DNA of 46,221 nt from Idiomarina aquatica (GTDB taxonomy: Bacteria; Pseudomonadota; Gammaproteobacteria; Enterobacterales; Alteromonadaceae). Positions 1-8,422 of the stretch are shown one piece after another. Position 1 is the stretch's first letter, and every line of letters starts with the position of its first letter. The position numbers and the translations under genes are program-made. Where the stretch lies: assembly GCF_004362895.1 (NCBI RefSeq), contig NZ_SNXI01000019.1:1-46221 (forward strand). The letters are read 5' to 3'. The notes under the pieces were generated by a model. The model made no database searches. It was not told the origin of the DNA and was given only the letters and a program-made list of their open reading frames with translations.

Positions 1-17
1 GGCATTATCCTCGGGCA

Positions 18-57
18 ATAAAAAGGCGACCGCAACGTTATCCGATGCGGTCGCCTT
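18..57 (-). terminator. Intrinsic terminator after proS
   Basis: A perfect 12-bp stem (23-34 with 46-57) encloses an 11-nt loop. Read on the minus strand the stem is followed at once by a run of five T residues. It lies about 80 bp beyond the proS stop codon, in the right orientation to end proS transcription. Confidence 0.85.
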
Positions 58-137
58 ATAAAGCGGCTAGCCATTAGCTTAACTGACAAGCATTAAGCCA
101 TCAGGCTCCGTTTTTATTTGCGCATGGTTAGGCTAAA

Positions 138-1841
138 TTACGCGAGTTGTTGTTGCAGATGAGAAACAACGTCATCAATGCTTAATTTAACCTTGTCACC
201 GCCTTTGCGTGACTGATACTCAACCATCCCTTCATCCAGGTTACGTTCGCCAATAACGATTTGATGAGGGATACCCACCAGCTCCATATCGGTAAACATA
301 ACGCCGGGACGCTCTTTACGGTCATCGAATAACACATCGATACCAGCGTCTTGCAGGGCTGCGTATAGCTTCTCGGTAGTTTCCTGAACGCGAGCTGATT
401 TGTGCATATTCATGGGGATCAACACGGCCTGGAATGGCGCCAAATTATCCGGCCACTGAATACCACGGTCATCATGGTGTTGCTCAATTGCCGCCGCCAC
501 GATACGCGATACGCCAATACCGTAACAGCCCATGGTGAGGGTTTCGTGTTTGCCGGTTTCTGACAATACACCAACCTTCATCGCGTCACTGTACTTTTTA
601 CCGAGCTGGAAAATATGACCGACTTCGATACCGCGGGCAATTTTAATCTGACCCTGACCACAGGGGCTGGGGTCGCCCTCAACCACGTTACGCAGATCGG
701 CAACTTCGGTTAAGGTCGCATCGCGGCTCCAGTTAACACCGGTTAACCAAACACCGTTTTCGCCGGCGCCACAGGCGAAATCAGCCAGGTTTGCCGCCGA
801 GTGGTCAGCTATAACAAGGCCGTCAAATTGGGTTGGCCCGGTAAATACACTGTGCACACCGGTTAGCTTATGGTTGTCGAGCAAATTAATTGGGCTGGCC
901 ACTGCCGGGTGCTTTTCGGCTTTAATGGTATTGAGTTCGTGATCGGCACGAACAACTAACAACACATACTCTGCTTCGACGTTATCGCTGGCTTGTGCGA
1001 CAACGCATTTTACCGCCTGTTGAGCATCCACTGACAAAGGTTGCAACAATGCCGCAAGATCATCACCTTTTACGTCGTGACGCTGCAGCTCCATAGTCGG
1101 CGCAGCGCGTTCAGTTGTCGGCGCTAACGCCTCCGCCATTTCGACATTGGCAGCGTAATCGGATTGGTCTGAAAACGCGATAGCATCTTCGCCGGAGCTG
1201 GCTAATACGTGAAACTCGTGCGATGAGTGACCACCGATAGAACCTGTGTCTGCGATAACAGGTCGGTAATCCAGTCCCAACCGCTCAAAAATACGACAAT
1301 AAGCCTGATACATTTGATCGTAAGCTTGTTGTAACGATTCTTGCGTTAAATGAAACGAGTAGGCATCCTTCATCACAAACTCCCGCGCGCGCATCACGCC
1401 AAAGCGGGGTCTAATTTCGTCACGGAACTTGGTTTGTATTTGGAATAGTGTCAATGGTAGCTGTTTATAGCTGCTGATTTCTTTGCGCACCAGTTCACTG
1501 ATTATTTCTTCGTGTGTTGGCCCCAGCAAAAAGTCGCGTTGGTGGCGATCTTTCAGACGCAGCAATTCCGGACCGTAGTCTTCCCAGCGACCTGATTCCT
1601 GCCATAAGTCTGCCGGCTGTACCATCGGCATCAGAATTTCCAGCGCATTAACGGCTTCCATTTCTTCGCGTACGACTTTCTCTACTTTACGCAGCACGCG
1701 TAAACCACTGGGCGTCCAGGTATATAAACCAGATGCCACTTTACGGATCATGCCCGCACGAAGCATCAATTGATGGCTGATGATCTCCGCGTCAGACGGG
1801 GTTTCCTTTAGGGTAGACAGTAAATATTGGCTGCTGCGCAT
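138..1841 (-). CDS. proS: Prolyl-tRNA synthetase (bacterial type, with editing domain)
   Basis: Cytoplasmic class II aminoacyl-tRNA synthetase that charges tRNA-Pro with proline. The 567 residues match the usual length of the bacterial form (about 570). Class II motif 2 is visible as [14 protein letters not shown] near residue 155, and motif 3 as [14 protein letters not shown] near residue 445. The stretch between them (roughly 220-400) is long enough for the inserted cis-editing domain that hydrolyses Ala-tRNA-Pro. The anticodon-binding domain fills the C-terminus. It reads from the short gap next to trmO (1842-1908), the same neighbour as in Escherichia coli, and ends before a strong terminator. 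Identification is secure. Confidence 0.97.
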   Translation of the reverse strand: MRSSQYLLSTLKETPSDAEIISHQLMLRAGMIRKVASGLYTWTPSGLRVLRKVEKVVREEMEAVNALEILMPMVQPADLWQESGRWEDYGPELLRLKDRHQRDFLLGPTHEEIISELVRKEISSYKQLPLTLFQIQTKFRDEIRPRFGVMRAREFVMKDAYSFHLTQESLQQAYDQMYQAYCRIFERLGLDYRPVIADTGSIGGHSSHEFHVLASSGEDAIAFSDQSDYAANVEMAEALAPTTERAAPTMELQRHDVKGDDLAALLQPLSVDAQQAVKCVVAQASDNVEAEYVLLVVRADHELNTIKAEKHPAVASPINLLDNHKLTGVHSVFTGPTQFDGLVIADHSAANLADFACGAGENGVWLTGVNWSRDATLTEVADLRNVVEGDPSPCGQGQIKIARGIEVGHIFQLGKKYSDAMKVGVLSETGKHETLTMGCYGIGVSRIVAAAIEQHHDDRGIQWPDNLAPFQAVLIPMNMHKSARVQETTEKLYAALQDAGIDVLFDDRKERPGVMFTDMELVGIPHQIVIGERNLDEGMVEYQSRKGGDKVKLSIDDVVSHLQQQLA

Positions 1842-1908
1842 GATGTCTTAGTCTCGTTTTATTTAACCCGAAAAAATTAGGCCGAAGTTTAACAGTGTCT
1901 GCCGCTTG

Positions 1909-2634
1909 TCAAAAGTCTTTTTGCTGACGTATTTCGGTTATTGTCAGGCATTGGCCGGTAACGTACCAGTTAAGTTCAAGATCATACAGCTGACTGACGT
2001 AATGTCGCTCAGGTTGTTTGCTGGCATGGTAGGCAGGGCGGGGGTCCTGGCGAAGAACCTCAATGATAACCTGGCGCAGGTTTTGATAGTGCTCAGACTT
2101 GGCCGCATTGCTGGTTAGCTCATCAATAAAGGCTTCTGCTGTTGCACTAAAACAGACCTCAAGCTGGTTGGGTTCATCGCCGGCAAACGCACTGCTTGCT
2201 TCAGGTATCGCGTCGACGTAAGGAACATAAGGCTTAATGTCCACGATGGGAGTTTGGTCGAGCAGATCAGCACCTGATACAACCAACTTTATTTGCGGTT
2301 TAACGACAACATCGACAAGTTTTACCACCGACATACCCAGGTTATTCGGCCGAAAGGGAGACCGCGTCGCAAATACGCCCAACTGCTTGTTGCCGCCCAA
2401 ACGGGGTGGCCGAACACGTTCACGCCATTGGTGGCTGCGGTGCTGGTTAAACTCAAATATCAGCCACAAGTGAGAATACTGTTGTATGCCCTCGATACTG
2501 GCAGTATGGTCAAAGTCACCGACAAACGACACGGTGCTGATAACAGAAGGCGCTAATCCCGGTTGTCTGGGAATACTAAACTTGTCGGTAAAGGGTGATG
2601 TTATTAACGCTATAGGTTGCACAATATTGTCCAT
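1909..2634 (-). CDS. trmO: tRNA (t6A37) N6-methyltransferase TrmO
   Basis: SAM-dependent methylation of N6-threonylcarbamoyladenosine at position 37 of tRNA-Thr, giving m6t6A. The protein has 241 residues. It starts with the family's typical PIALITSPFTDKFSIPRQPG and contains RPNNLGMSVVKLVDV in the beta-barrel TsaA/VirR fold and DIKPYVPYVDAIP further on. It lies directly upstream of proS on the same strand, as in enterobacteria. A 67-bp gap before proS leaves room for a separate proS promoter. The 230-bp stretch upstream (2635-2864) carries divergent signals, including a sigma-54 promoter pointing the other way. Confidence 0.95.
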   Translation of the reverse strand: MDNIVQPIALITSPFTDKFSIPRQPGLAPSVISTVSFVGDFDHTASIEGIQQYSHLWLIFEFNQHRSHQWRERVRPPRLGGNKQLGVFATRSPFRPNNLGMSVVKLVDVVVKPQIKLVVSGADLLDQTPIVDIKPYVPYVDAIPEASSAFAGDEPNQLEVCFSATAEAFIDELTSNAAKSEHYQNLRQVIIEVLRQDPRPAYHASKQPERHYVSQLYDLELNWYVTGQCLTITEIRQQKDF

Positions 2635-2753
2635 TAACGGATTAAAGTAAAATTTCGCTTTTTTCGCTAGATAATGATGTTATTCACCATGCTTATGGTG
2701 TGGTGGGCGGTCGAGTTAATAATAACCCATTGAAAAATATAAATAAATTAAAT

Positions 2754-2769
2754 TGGCACACAGATTGCT
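2754..2769 (+). promoter_or_regulatory. Sigma-54 (RpoN) promoter, -24/-12
   Basis: The sequence TGGCACACAGATTGCT fits the RpoN consensus TGGCAC-N5-TTGCA/T at every conserved position with the exact spacing. The preceding 25 bp is nearly all A and T, which suits IHF-assisted looping from an upstream enhancer. Transcription would start near 2780, leaving a leader of about 85 nt before the exported DUF4097-like gene at 2865. The enhancer-binding protein cannot be named from this window. Confidence 0.75.
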
Positions 2770-2864
2770 CCAACTATTTTGAATGTCATGGCGACTGACT
2801 TAATAACACGCACTGACTAACTTAATCAATTTGTTGGATAAAAGAACAAAAAGGAATCTGTAGC

Positions 2865-3515
2865 ATGTTTAAGCAAAAAGTATGGCCGATAGCAATTGGA
2901 TTAATTGGTTTGGTAACACTGAGTTCGGCGGCTTGCGCCAAAGAAGAAGTGGTATCGCAGCATCAATTTACGGTATCGCAAACCACCGAAATAAGCATTG
3001 ATAACTCGGTCGGCGAAATCGAGTTTATACGCGGTGACACCGATCAAATGGTAATTGAACTGACTATCAAGGAAACTGACGACGGCTTCTTTTACGGTGG
3101 TGGGGATGTTTACGCGGTCGACCTTGTCAGTGACTGGTCTGGTGAACAACTGCGTCTGTCAATTGAGCCTGACGAAGATGTGCAGGCGCACTGGCGCATA
3201 ACCATGCCTAAAGTTGCGGAAATCAGCGTTGATATGGGTGTGGGCGAAATAAGCGGTGAAATTTATACCACACACAGTAGTTTTGACCTGGGTGTTGGTG
3301 AGATCAATCTTGATGTTTATGGTGAAGACATTGCCCGGATAAGTATTGATGCAGGGATTGGTGATAGCAAAATTACCGGCTTCAGTCAGGGCAAAAACGA
3401 AACCACTCGCGCGATGGTCAGTTCAGAGTCTGATGCGCATGGTAATGGCCAGTATCGATTAACTGCCGACGTTGGGGTTGGCGAAGCGCGTTTAAACGTC
3501 AAAGGCCTTAAGTAA
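2865..3515 (+). CDS. Exported DUF4097-like beta-repeat protein
   Basis: A 216-residue protein with an N-terminal signal sequence: a basic start, a hydrophobic core at about 8-22 and an AxA-type cleavage site before KEE near residue 26. The mature part repeats a short beta-strand motif (VGEIEF, VGEISG, VGEINLD, IGDSKI, VGEARL), as in DUF4097-like putative adhesin/beta-helix domains. No catalytic residues are evident. A cysteine lies near the cleavage site but not in a good lipobox, so I favour a soluble periplasmic protein. The SD AAGGAAT precedes the ATG. It sits between trmO and rcsF, which are neighbours in E. coli, and is driven by a sigma-54 promoter, hinting at an envelope-stress role. 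Function is unknown. Confidence 0.75.
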   Translation: MFKQKVWPIAIGLIGLVTLSSAACAKEEVVSQHQFTVSQTTEISIDNSVGEIEFIRGDTDQMVIELTIKETDDGFFYGGGDVYAVDLVSDWSGEQLRLSIEPDEDVQAHWRITMPKVAEISVDMGVGEISGEIYTTHSSFDLGVGEINLDVYGEDIARISIDAGIGDSKITGFSQGKNETTRAMVSSESDAHGNGQYRLTADVGVGEARLNVKGLK

Positions 3516-3522
3516 TCAACAA

Positions 3523-3927
3523 TTAGCGCGCAGTTGTACCCGCTTTGGCAAAACAGCTGACCTGCGTGTAGCAACGCGAGTCAGCTGTTTTCGGTAATTG
3601 GTAGCATTGTAGTTGCAGTACACTGTCAGCACCGAAGCGAGCAGCATCTTCCCGCAAAAACTGCAATGCTTGTTGTTTTGATGCCGCGGGTTGATCTAAA
3701 CGTGTTTGACAGCTATCGCCGGTAACCACACTCAATATGCGATAATTGGATGGCACCGAGCCTTCAATAACATCAATGTCATCGGGGTCAGTAACGGCAG
3801 GGGAGTTGTTACCCCCCGCAACCGGTTTACCGACGTCAAACGGACTTTGCCAGGATATGTCAGCACAACCGACAGTAAATACCGAAAGCACAGCAGTTAG
3901 CATGATTATTTTTAGTTTTTTTGTCAT
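3523..3927 (-). CDS. rcsF: RcsF-like outer-membrane lipoprotein
   Basis: In enterobacteria RcsF senses outer-membrane and peptidoglycan damage and signals to the Rcs phosphorelay. This 134-residue protein is the same length as E. coli RcsF. It has a signal peptide ending at Cys21 (TVGC, a slightly imperfect lipobox) and a proline/acid-rich linker. The RcsF core follows: VVTGDSCQ, the AARFGADSVLQLQCYQ stretch and CYTQVSCFAKA. The four core cysteines (73, 108, 119, 125) suit the two buried disulfides of RcsF. The gene is convergent with the DUF4097-like gene, 7 bp apart. No Rcs kinase or regulator is in this window, so whether the pathway exists here is open. Confidence 0.85.
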   Translation of the reverse strand: MTKKLKIIMLTAVLSVFTVGCADISWQSPFDVGKPVAGGNNSPAVTDPDDIDVIEGSVPSNYRILSVVTGDSCQTRLDQPAASKQQALQFLREDAARFGADSVLQLQCYQLPKTADSRCYTQVSCFAKAGTTAR

Positions 3928-3971
3928 TGCTTTTGCTACCTAATGCCATCCCAATTTCACTAAATTAAGCC

Positions 3972-4385
3972 TTAGCGTATCAGAAAGTCGCTTAATGGAC
4001 GACCGTTATCCACCGCTTTTTGCAGGGCTTTGGGCATGCGACCCTGGCCGGTCCAGGTTTTACGATCACCATTTTCGTCGGTAAATTCGTATTTTGGTGG
4101 TTTGGGGGCGCGTTTGCGGCTGGCTTTTGCGATTGGCTTACCACCAATTTCGTCTTCCAGAATGTCAGAAATATCAATGCCGGCTTCCTGCATTGTGCGT
4201 TTCAGTTCAGCAATTTTTTCGCGTTTTTGCTGACGCTCACGTTCAAGTTCTTCGGCCTCAGCTTCGCGTTTATTAACGACATTATTCAGTTTGTGTTGAA
4301 CTTCTTTTAATTCGTCAATTGATAAGTCTTTTAATGCCGCATTTAAGCGACGTTCGTGATTAATAATTCGAATAAAGTCACTCAT
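3972..4385 (-). CDS. hns: H-NS family nucleoid-structuring protein
   Basis: Silences A+T-rich and horizontally acquired DNA and compacts the chromosome. The 137 residues show the expected plan: an N-terminal helical oligomerisation region rich in charged heptads (about 1-65), a basic flexible linker (KASRKRAPKPPK, 87-98), and the C-terminal DNA-binding domain with TWTGQGRMP at 110-118, the minor-groove hook motif. A perfect -10 hexamer (4438-4443) and an SD-like AAGGAC precede the start. It is monocistronic: the upstream ETF-QO transcript ends at its own terminator. Confidence 0.95.
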   Translation of the reverse strand: MSDFIRIINHERRLNAALKDLSIDELKEVQHKLNNVVNKREAEAEELERERQQKREKIAELKRTMQEAGIDISDILEDEIGGKPIAKASRKRAPKPPKYEFTDENGDRKTWTGQGRMPKALQKAVDNGRPLSDFLIR

Positions 4386-4437
4386 GTATTTTAGTCCTTA
4401 AACTATCGGTTTTATTATGAAACTAACAGGCGTTTAT

Positions 4438-4443
4438 ATTATA
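4438..4443 (-). promoter_or_regulatory. hns: Candidate -10 element of the hns promoter
   Basis: On the minus strand this reads TATAAT, a perfect sigma-70 -10 hexamer 53 bp ahead of the hns start. A matching -35 is not obvious because the upstream DNA is the ETF-QO terminator, so the call rests on the -10 and on position alone. Confidence 0.4.
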
Positions 4444-4454
4444 GGCTATTAAAT

Positions 4455-4480
4455 AAAAAAACGAGCCGCAGCTCGTTTTT
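4455..4480 (-). terminator. Terminator after ETF-QO (end of the liu operon)
   Basis: The stem ACGAGC/GCTCGT (61-66 with 71-76 of this line) with loop CGCA is flanked by A and T tracts on both sides, so it could work in both directions. On the minus strand the stem is followed by at least six T residues. It lies 35 bp beyond the ETF-QO stop and closes the long leucine-catabolism transcript before hns. Confidence 0.85.
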
Positions 4481-4514
4481 AAATGGTATAAACAGTTGTA
4501 ATACAAAAGCACAA

Positions 4515-6161
4515 TTACATATTAGGGTAGGTGGGGCCACCACCACCTTCGGGAACAACCCAATTAATATTCTGCGACGGGTCTTTAATATCACAGGTTT
4601 TGCAGTGAATGCAGTTTTGTGCATTTATTTTAAATACTTCTTTGCCATCTTCTTCTACAACTTCGTAAACACCAGCAGGGCAATAGCGTTGTGCAGGCTC
4701 AGCGAACTCGGGCAGATTGACCGTTAATGGAATATCTGCATCTTTTAACTGTAGATGACAAGGTTGATCTTCGGCATGATTAGTATTCGATAAAAATACC
4801 GATGACAGTCGATCAAAGGTTAATTTATTATCCGGTTTAGGATATTCAATAGGTTGGTGCTGAGCCGACTTTTCTGTGCATTTATAATCTGGTGTCCATT
4901 CTTTAAATTTGAACGGAAGTTTGCCGCCAAAATAATTTTGGTCCAACATATTATAAGCGCCGCCAAGCGTTGTACCCAGCTTATGAATAGCACCACCGAA
5001 ATTACGTGAGCGATACAATTCATCAAATGCCCAGGATTGCTCAAATGCCTGAGTAAAGTCGGTTAACTCGGTGTGTTGCTGTTCGTTTTGCAATGCATTA
5101 AAGATTGATTCTGCGGCAATCATGCCGGATTTCATTGCGGTGTGATTACCTTTAATCTTAGCAAAATTCAGGGTGCCGGCATTACAGCCCACCATCAAGC
5201 CACCGGGGAATGTCATTTTAGGTAGCGAGTAATAGCCGCCTTTAGCAATTGCGCGGGCGCCATAACTGACACGTTTACCGTTCTCCAATACAGCTTTTAT
5301 TGCCGGGTGGGTTTTATAGCGTTGAAACTCCTGGAATGGGTTCAGGTACGGGTTTTTGTAATTAAGGTCGATGATCAAACCTACATAAACCTGGCCATCT
5401 TCCGCGTGATATAAATAACCACCGCCGGAACCGTTATCGTTTAATGGCCAACCCGCGCTGTGAACCACTTTACCCGGCTCGTGAACATCGGCAGGCACGT
5501 CCCAGATTTCTTTAAAGCCAAGACCATAGTGTTGCGGCGTGCTGTCTTTATCCAGCTGGAACTGATTAATGAGTTGCTTACCCAAGTGGCCACGGCAGCC
5601 CTCTGCAAAAACGGTATACTTTGCCCGTAATTCCATACCCGGCATATAACCGTCTTTTTCACTGCCATCGGCGCCAACGCCCATGTCACCGGTTTGAATA
5701 CCAGCGACACTACCGTCCTCGTTGTAAAGCACTTCGCTGGCAGCAAAGCCGGGGAATATTTCTACGCCCAATTGCTCCGCCTGCTCCGCCAGCCAACGGC
5801 ATATGTTGCCCATACTGACAATATAATTGCCTTTATTATGGAACGTTTTAGGCACTGCAAAGCCGGGAACCTGAGATGCGCTTTGGTGGTCTTTCAGCAA
5901 TAAAATCTCATCGCCGGTTACGGCAGTATTGAGTGGTGCTCCGCGCTCTTTCCAATCGGGAAAAAGTTCATTCATTGCTCGCGGCTCGAATACGGCGCCG
6001 GATAATATATGGGCACCGATGTCAGCGCCTTTTTCGACCACACAAATCATTAGTTCTTGATCATTGTCTTTTGCCAGCTGACCTAAGCGGCATGCTGTGG
6101 CAAGACCTGATGGACCAGCGCCAACAATAACAACATCAAAATCCATGCTTTCACGTTCCAC
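4515..6161 (-). CDS. Electron transfer flavoprotein-ubiquinone oxidoreductase
   Basis: Passes electrons from reduced ETF, fed by acyl-CoA dehydrogenases, into the membrane quinone pool. The 548 residues carry an N-terminal FAD-binding Rossmann motif (VVIVGAGPSGLATA) and a C-terminal ferredoxin-like [4Fe-4S] site with ligands Cys494, Cys517, Cys520 and Cys523. I chose the GTG start because a strong GGGGAGG lies 5 bp upstream; the ATG six codons in would be about 20 bp away. The gene lies 16 bp after the GGDEF-EAL gene, at the end of the liu transcript. That fits the need of LiuA (isovaleryl-CoA dehydrogenase) for an electron outlet. Confidence 0.96.
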   Translation of the reverse strand: MERESMDFDVVIVGAGPSGLATACRLGQLAKDNDQELMICVVEKGADIGAHILSGAVFEPRAMNELFPDWKERGAPLNTAVTGDEILLLKDHQSASQVPGFAVPKTFHNKGNYIVSMGNICRWLAEQAEQLGVEIFPGFAASEVLYNEDGSVAGIQTGDMGVGADGSEKDGYMPGMELRAKYTVFAEGCRGHLGKQLINQFQLDKDSTPQHYGLGFKEIWDVPADVHEPGKVVHSAGWPLNDNGSGGGYLYHAEDGQVYVGLIIDLNYKNPYLNPFQEFQRYKTHPAIKAVLENGKRVSYGARAIAKGGYYSLPKMTFPGGLMVGCNAGTLNFAKIKGNHTAMKSGMIAAESIFNALQNEQQHTELTDFTQAFEQSWAFDELYRSRNFGGAIHKLGTTLGGAYNMLDQNYFGGKLPFKFKEWTPDYKCTEKSAQHQPIEYPKPDNKLTFDRLSSVFLSNTNHAEDQPCHLQLKDADIPLTVNLPEFAEPAQRYCPAGVYEVVEEDGKEVFKINAQNCIHCKTCDIKDPSQNINWVVPEGGGGPTYPNM

Positions 6162-6177
6162 GTTTACCTCCCCTCCA

Positions 6178-8394
6178 CTAAGCGATCTGAATTGGGATCA
6201 GCCCGTGATAATTTTCGAGTAATTCGGTGATTTTTTCTGCCGGTAATGGGCGACTAAACAAATAACCCTGCCCAACGCCGCACTCGCGACTCATTAAAAA
6301 GTCGACTTGCTCAGGGGTTTCGATACCCTCAGCAACTAATTGAATATTTAAGTTTCTGGCTAAATTAATAATCGTTTGAACGATAACAGCATCATCTTCA
6401 TTATCTGGCAGGTCGTTAATAAATGAGCGGTCAATTTTTAACGAGGTTACCGGAAAGTTTTTTAAATAAGATAATGATGAATAACCCACACCAAAGTCAT
6501 CGATAGCCAAACTCATACCATTGTCACGTACCGCGTGCATAAAGTTGGTATGCGATTGAATGTTTTCGATAAAGACTTGTTCCGTTAATTCTAATTCAAT
6601 TTTATCAGCCGGAACTTGCGCGCCGTGCACGGTACTCATAATGTCATCGACTAAGTGCGGAAGATGTAGCTGTTTGCCGGAAATATTAATCGCCATGGTG
6701 AGGTCTTCAAAGCCCGCTTTATGCCAATGATGTAATTGATTACAGGCTTCTTTTAAGACAAATTCTGATAATGGAATAATAAGTCCGGTATCTTCGGCTA
6801 TCGGAATAAACTGATCAGGGCCGATCACGGTACCGTCTTCCTGAACCCATCTGACCAAGGCTTCTAAACCAACAATACGGTGGCTCAGTAATTCCACTTT
6901 GGGTTGGTAATAAACAACCAAAGACTCGTTTTCTACCGCATAACGAAGTTGTTTAACCAGCTCCAGCTTTTTCGCTAAATCACGGTGTACGGCTTTATTG
7001 TATAAATGATAGGTATTACGACCATTGTCCTTGGCTTGATAAAGTGCAGTGTCGGCATTACGAATTAAGTATTCGGCATTAAAATCTGCATCATTGGCAA
7101 AGGCAATACCGATGGACGCGCTGATAAATAATTCGTAATCATCAACAAAAAAGTGCGAATCAAGTGCTTTAAGTAACTGTTGTGTCAGGTCAATGACCTG
7201 CTGGCGATTGTCGGGTTTTAAAATAGCCAGCAGAAATTCATCGCCGCCGGAACGAGCCAGCCGGGAGTTTTTCGGCGCCAACTTACTAATACGGCGCGCG
7301 ACCCGGCGTAATAGCTCGTCACCAACGGTATGGCCTAAGGCATCGTTAACTTCTTTAAACCGATCCAGGTCGATAAAAAGAATGGCGCTGTTGGCGCTGA
7401 GTTCAGTATTTTTTAATTGCTCATTAAGAATACGCATCAAAGCGTTACGGTTAATCAGATTAGTCAGTGCATCGTGTTCGGCCAGGTAAGCCATTTGTTT
7501 TTCGATGCGCTCACGTTCATCAATTTCGGTGTAAAGCTCAATATTTGCATCGGCCAGCTGCTGTGCTTTATAGCGACTTTGCGCGAGAATAAAAATTACG
7601 AAGGTGAGCATTGCAGTAATCAATAAACCGGCAAGCAATATAGCGATAGAAACACCACCGCGAAGCTGCGCCAGTTTATTCGACGTGAGCCAGATATTGA
7701 GTTGCCAAGAGTTCCCGAGTATTTGTAGCTGCCGTGTTTCCGTCCAGCTTTCCCGCAGGCTCATGTCACCGGCAAACTGATAGAGGGTTTTGCCCTGGTG
7801 GTTCAGTGACAACTGAAAACCCTCACTGATATTGCCGCGGATTACGTTATTGAGTAGATCCTGCATACTGATGATAAGGCCGAGAAACCCCTGTTTATCG
7901 TCGTTTTCTATGCGCGCAAACATGGCAACATCACTGCTTAAGCGGCCTAAGTTACCGGCACTTCCAACCATGGCATGACGGTTACCGGAAGACACCTGCA
8001 GGCGTTCAACTAAATCTGAGTCTTTAAACACCGTCCCTAACAGTTGGGGTTGGCGACTTGGCGGGAAAAAGCGTTGAATCTGCAGGGTTGGGGACAACCA
8101 CGCAAGGCCCTGTACGCTTTGATAATAAAGCGTGATTAGTTCAGCGTCACGTTGCCAACTTTGCTCCAGTGAAGGTTGGTTTTGTTCCCATTCACGTGCC
8201 AATAACTCAGTTGCAAATAAGTGCGCCGTCATATTTTGACGTATTTCGCGCTGTAGATTGAATGCCTCTGTTTGCAGTGCATCCCGGGCGGCTTCATTTT
8301 CGCTTTGGCGCAAATAGCCGAACGCTGCAAGTGACACAATAATGCCAGCGCAGGCGGTCAGTAGAACTTGTTTAGCCCCTGGAAATAACGTCAT
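6178..8394 (-). CDS. Membrane GGDEF-EAL protein with CHASE-like sensor
   Basis: Makes and/or degrades the second messenger cyclic di-GMP. In 738 residues it has TM1 (about 8-26), a periplasmic CHASE-like sensor region (30-245), TM2 (248-271), a short coiled linker, GGDEF (motif GGDEF at 383-387) and EAL (motif at 511-513). The EAL metal and catalytic motifs look intact (NISGKQL, ELTEQVFIEN, IDDFGVGYSSL, KIDRSFI, AEGIE). The cyclase signature is also intact, and there is no RxxD inhibitory site ahead of it, so both activities are possible. It lies 28 bp after aacS and 16 bp before ETF-QO, inside the leucine-catabolism transcript, which is an unusual position. Confidence 0.95.
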   Translation of the reverse strand: MTLFPGAKQVLLTACAGIIVSLAAFGYLRQSENEAARDALQTEAFNLQREIRQNMTAHLFATELLAREWEQNQPSLEQSWQRDAELITLYYQSVQGLAWLSPTLQIQRFFPPSRQPQLLGTVFKDSDLVERLQVSSGNRHAMVGSAGNLGRLSSDVAMFARIENDDKQGFLGLIISMQDLLNNVIRGNISEGFQLSLNHQGKTLYQFAGDMSLRESWTETRQLQILGNSWQLNIWLTSNKLAQLRGGVSIAILLAGLLITAMLTFVIFILAQSRYKAQQLADANIELYTEIDERERIEKQMAYLAEHDALTNLINRNALMRILNEQLKNTELSANSAILFIDLDRFKEVNDALGHTVGDELLRRVARRISKLAPKNSRLARSGGDEFLLAILKPDNRQQVIDLTQQLLKALDSHFFVDDYELFISASIGIAFANDADFNAEYLIRNADTALYQAKDNGRNTYHLYNKAVHRDLAKKLELVKQLRYAVENESLVVYYQPKVELLSHRIVGLEALVRWVQEDGTVIGPDQFIPIAEDTGLIIPLSEFVLKEACNQLHHWHKAGFEDLTMAINISGKQLHLPHLVDDIMSTVHGAQVPADKIELELTEQVFIENIQSHTNFMHAVRDNGMSLAIDDFGVGYSSLSYLKNFPVTSLKIDRSFINDLPDNEDDAVIVQTIINLARNLNIQLVAEGIETPEQVDFLMSRECGVGQGYLFSRPLPAEKITELLENYHGLIPIQIA

Positions 8395-8422
8395 AACGGC
8401 CTTTTAAAACTACGATTTATTA

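Noticed and set aside
1906-2118. Plus-strand ORFs inside trmO and many others antisense to the liu genes
   Set aside because: All lie opposite strongly conserved coding frames and show no independent motif or ribosome-binding site.
2865-2960. Lipoprotein signal on the DUF4097-like protein
   Set aside because: The cysteine is preceded by SAA rather than a [LVI]-x-[GAS] lipobox; an AxA signal-peptidase I site lies beside it.
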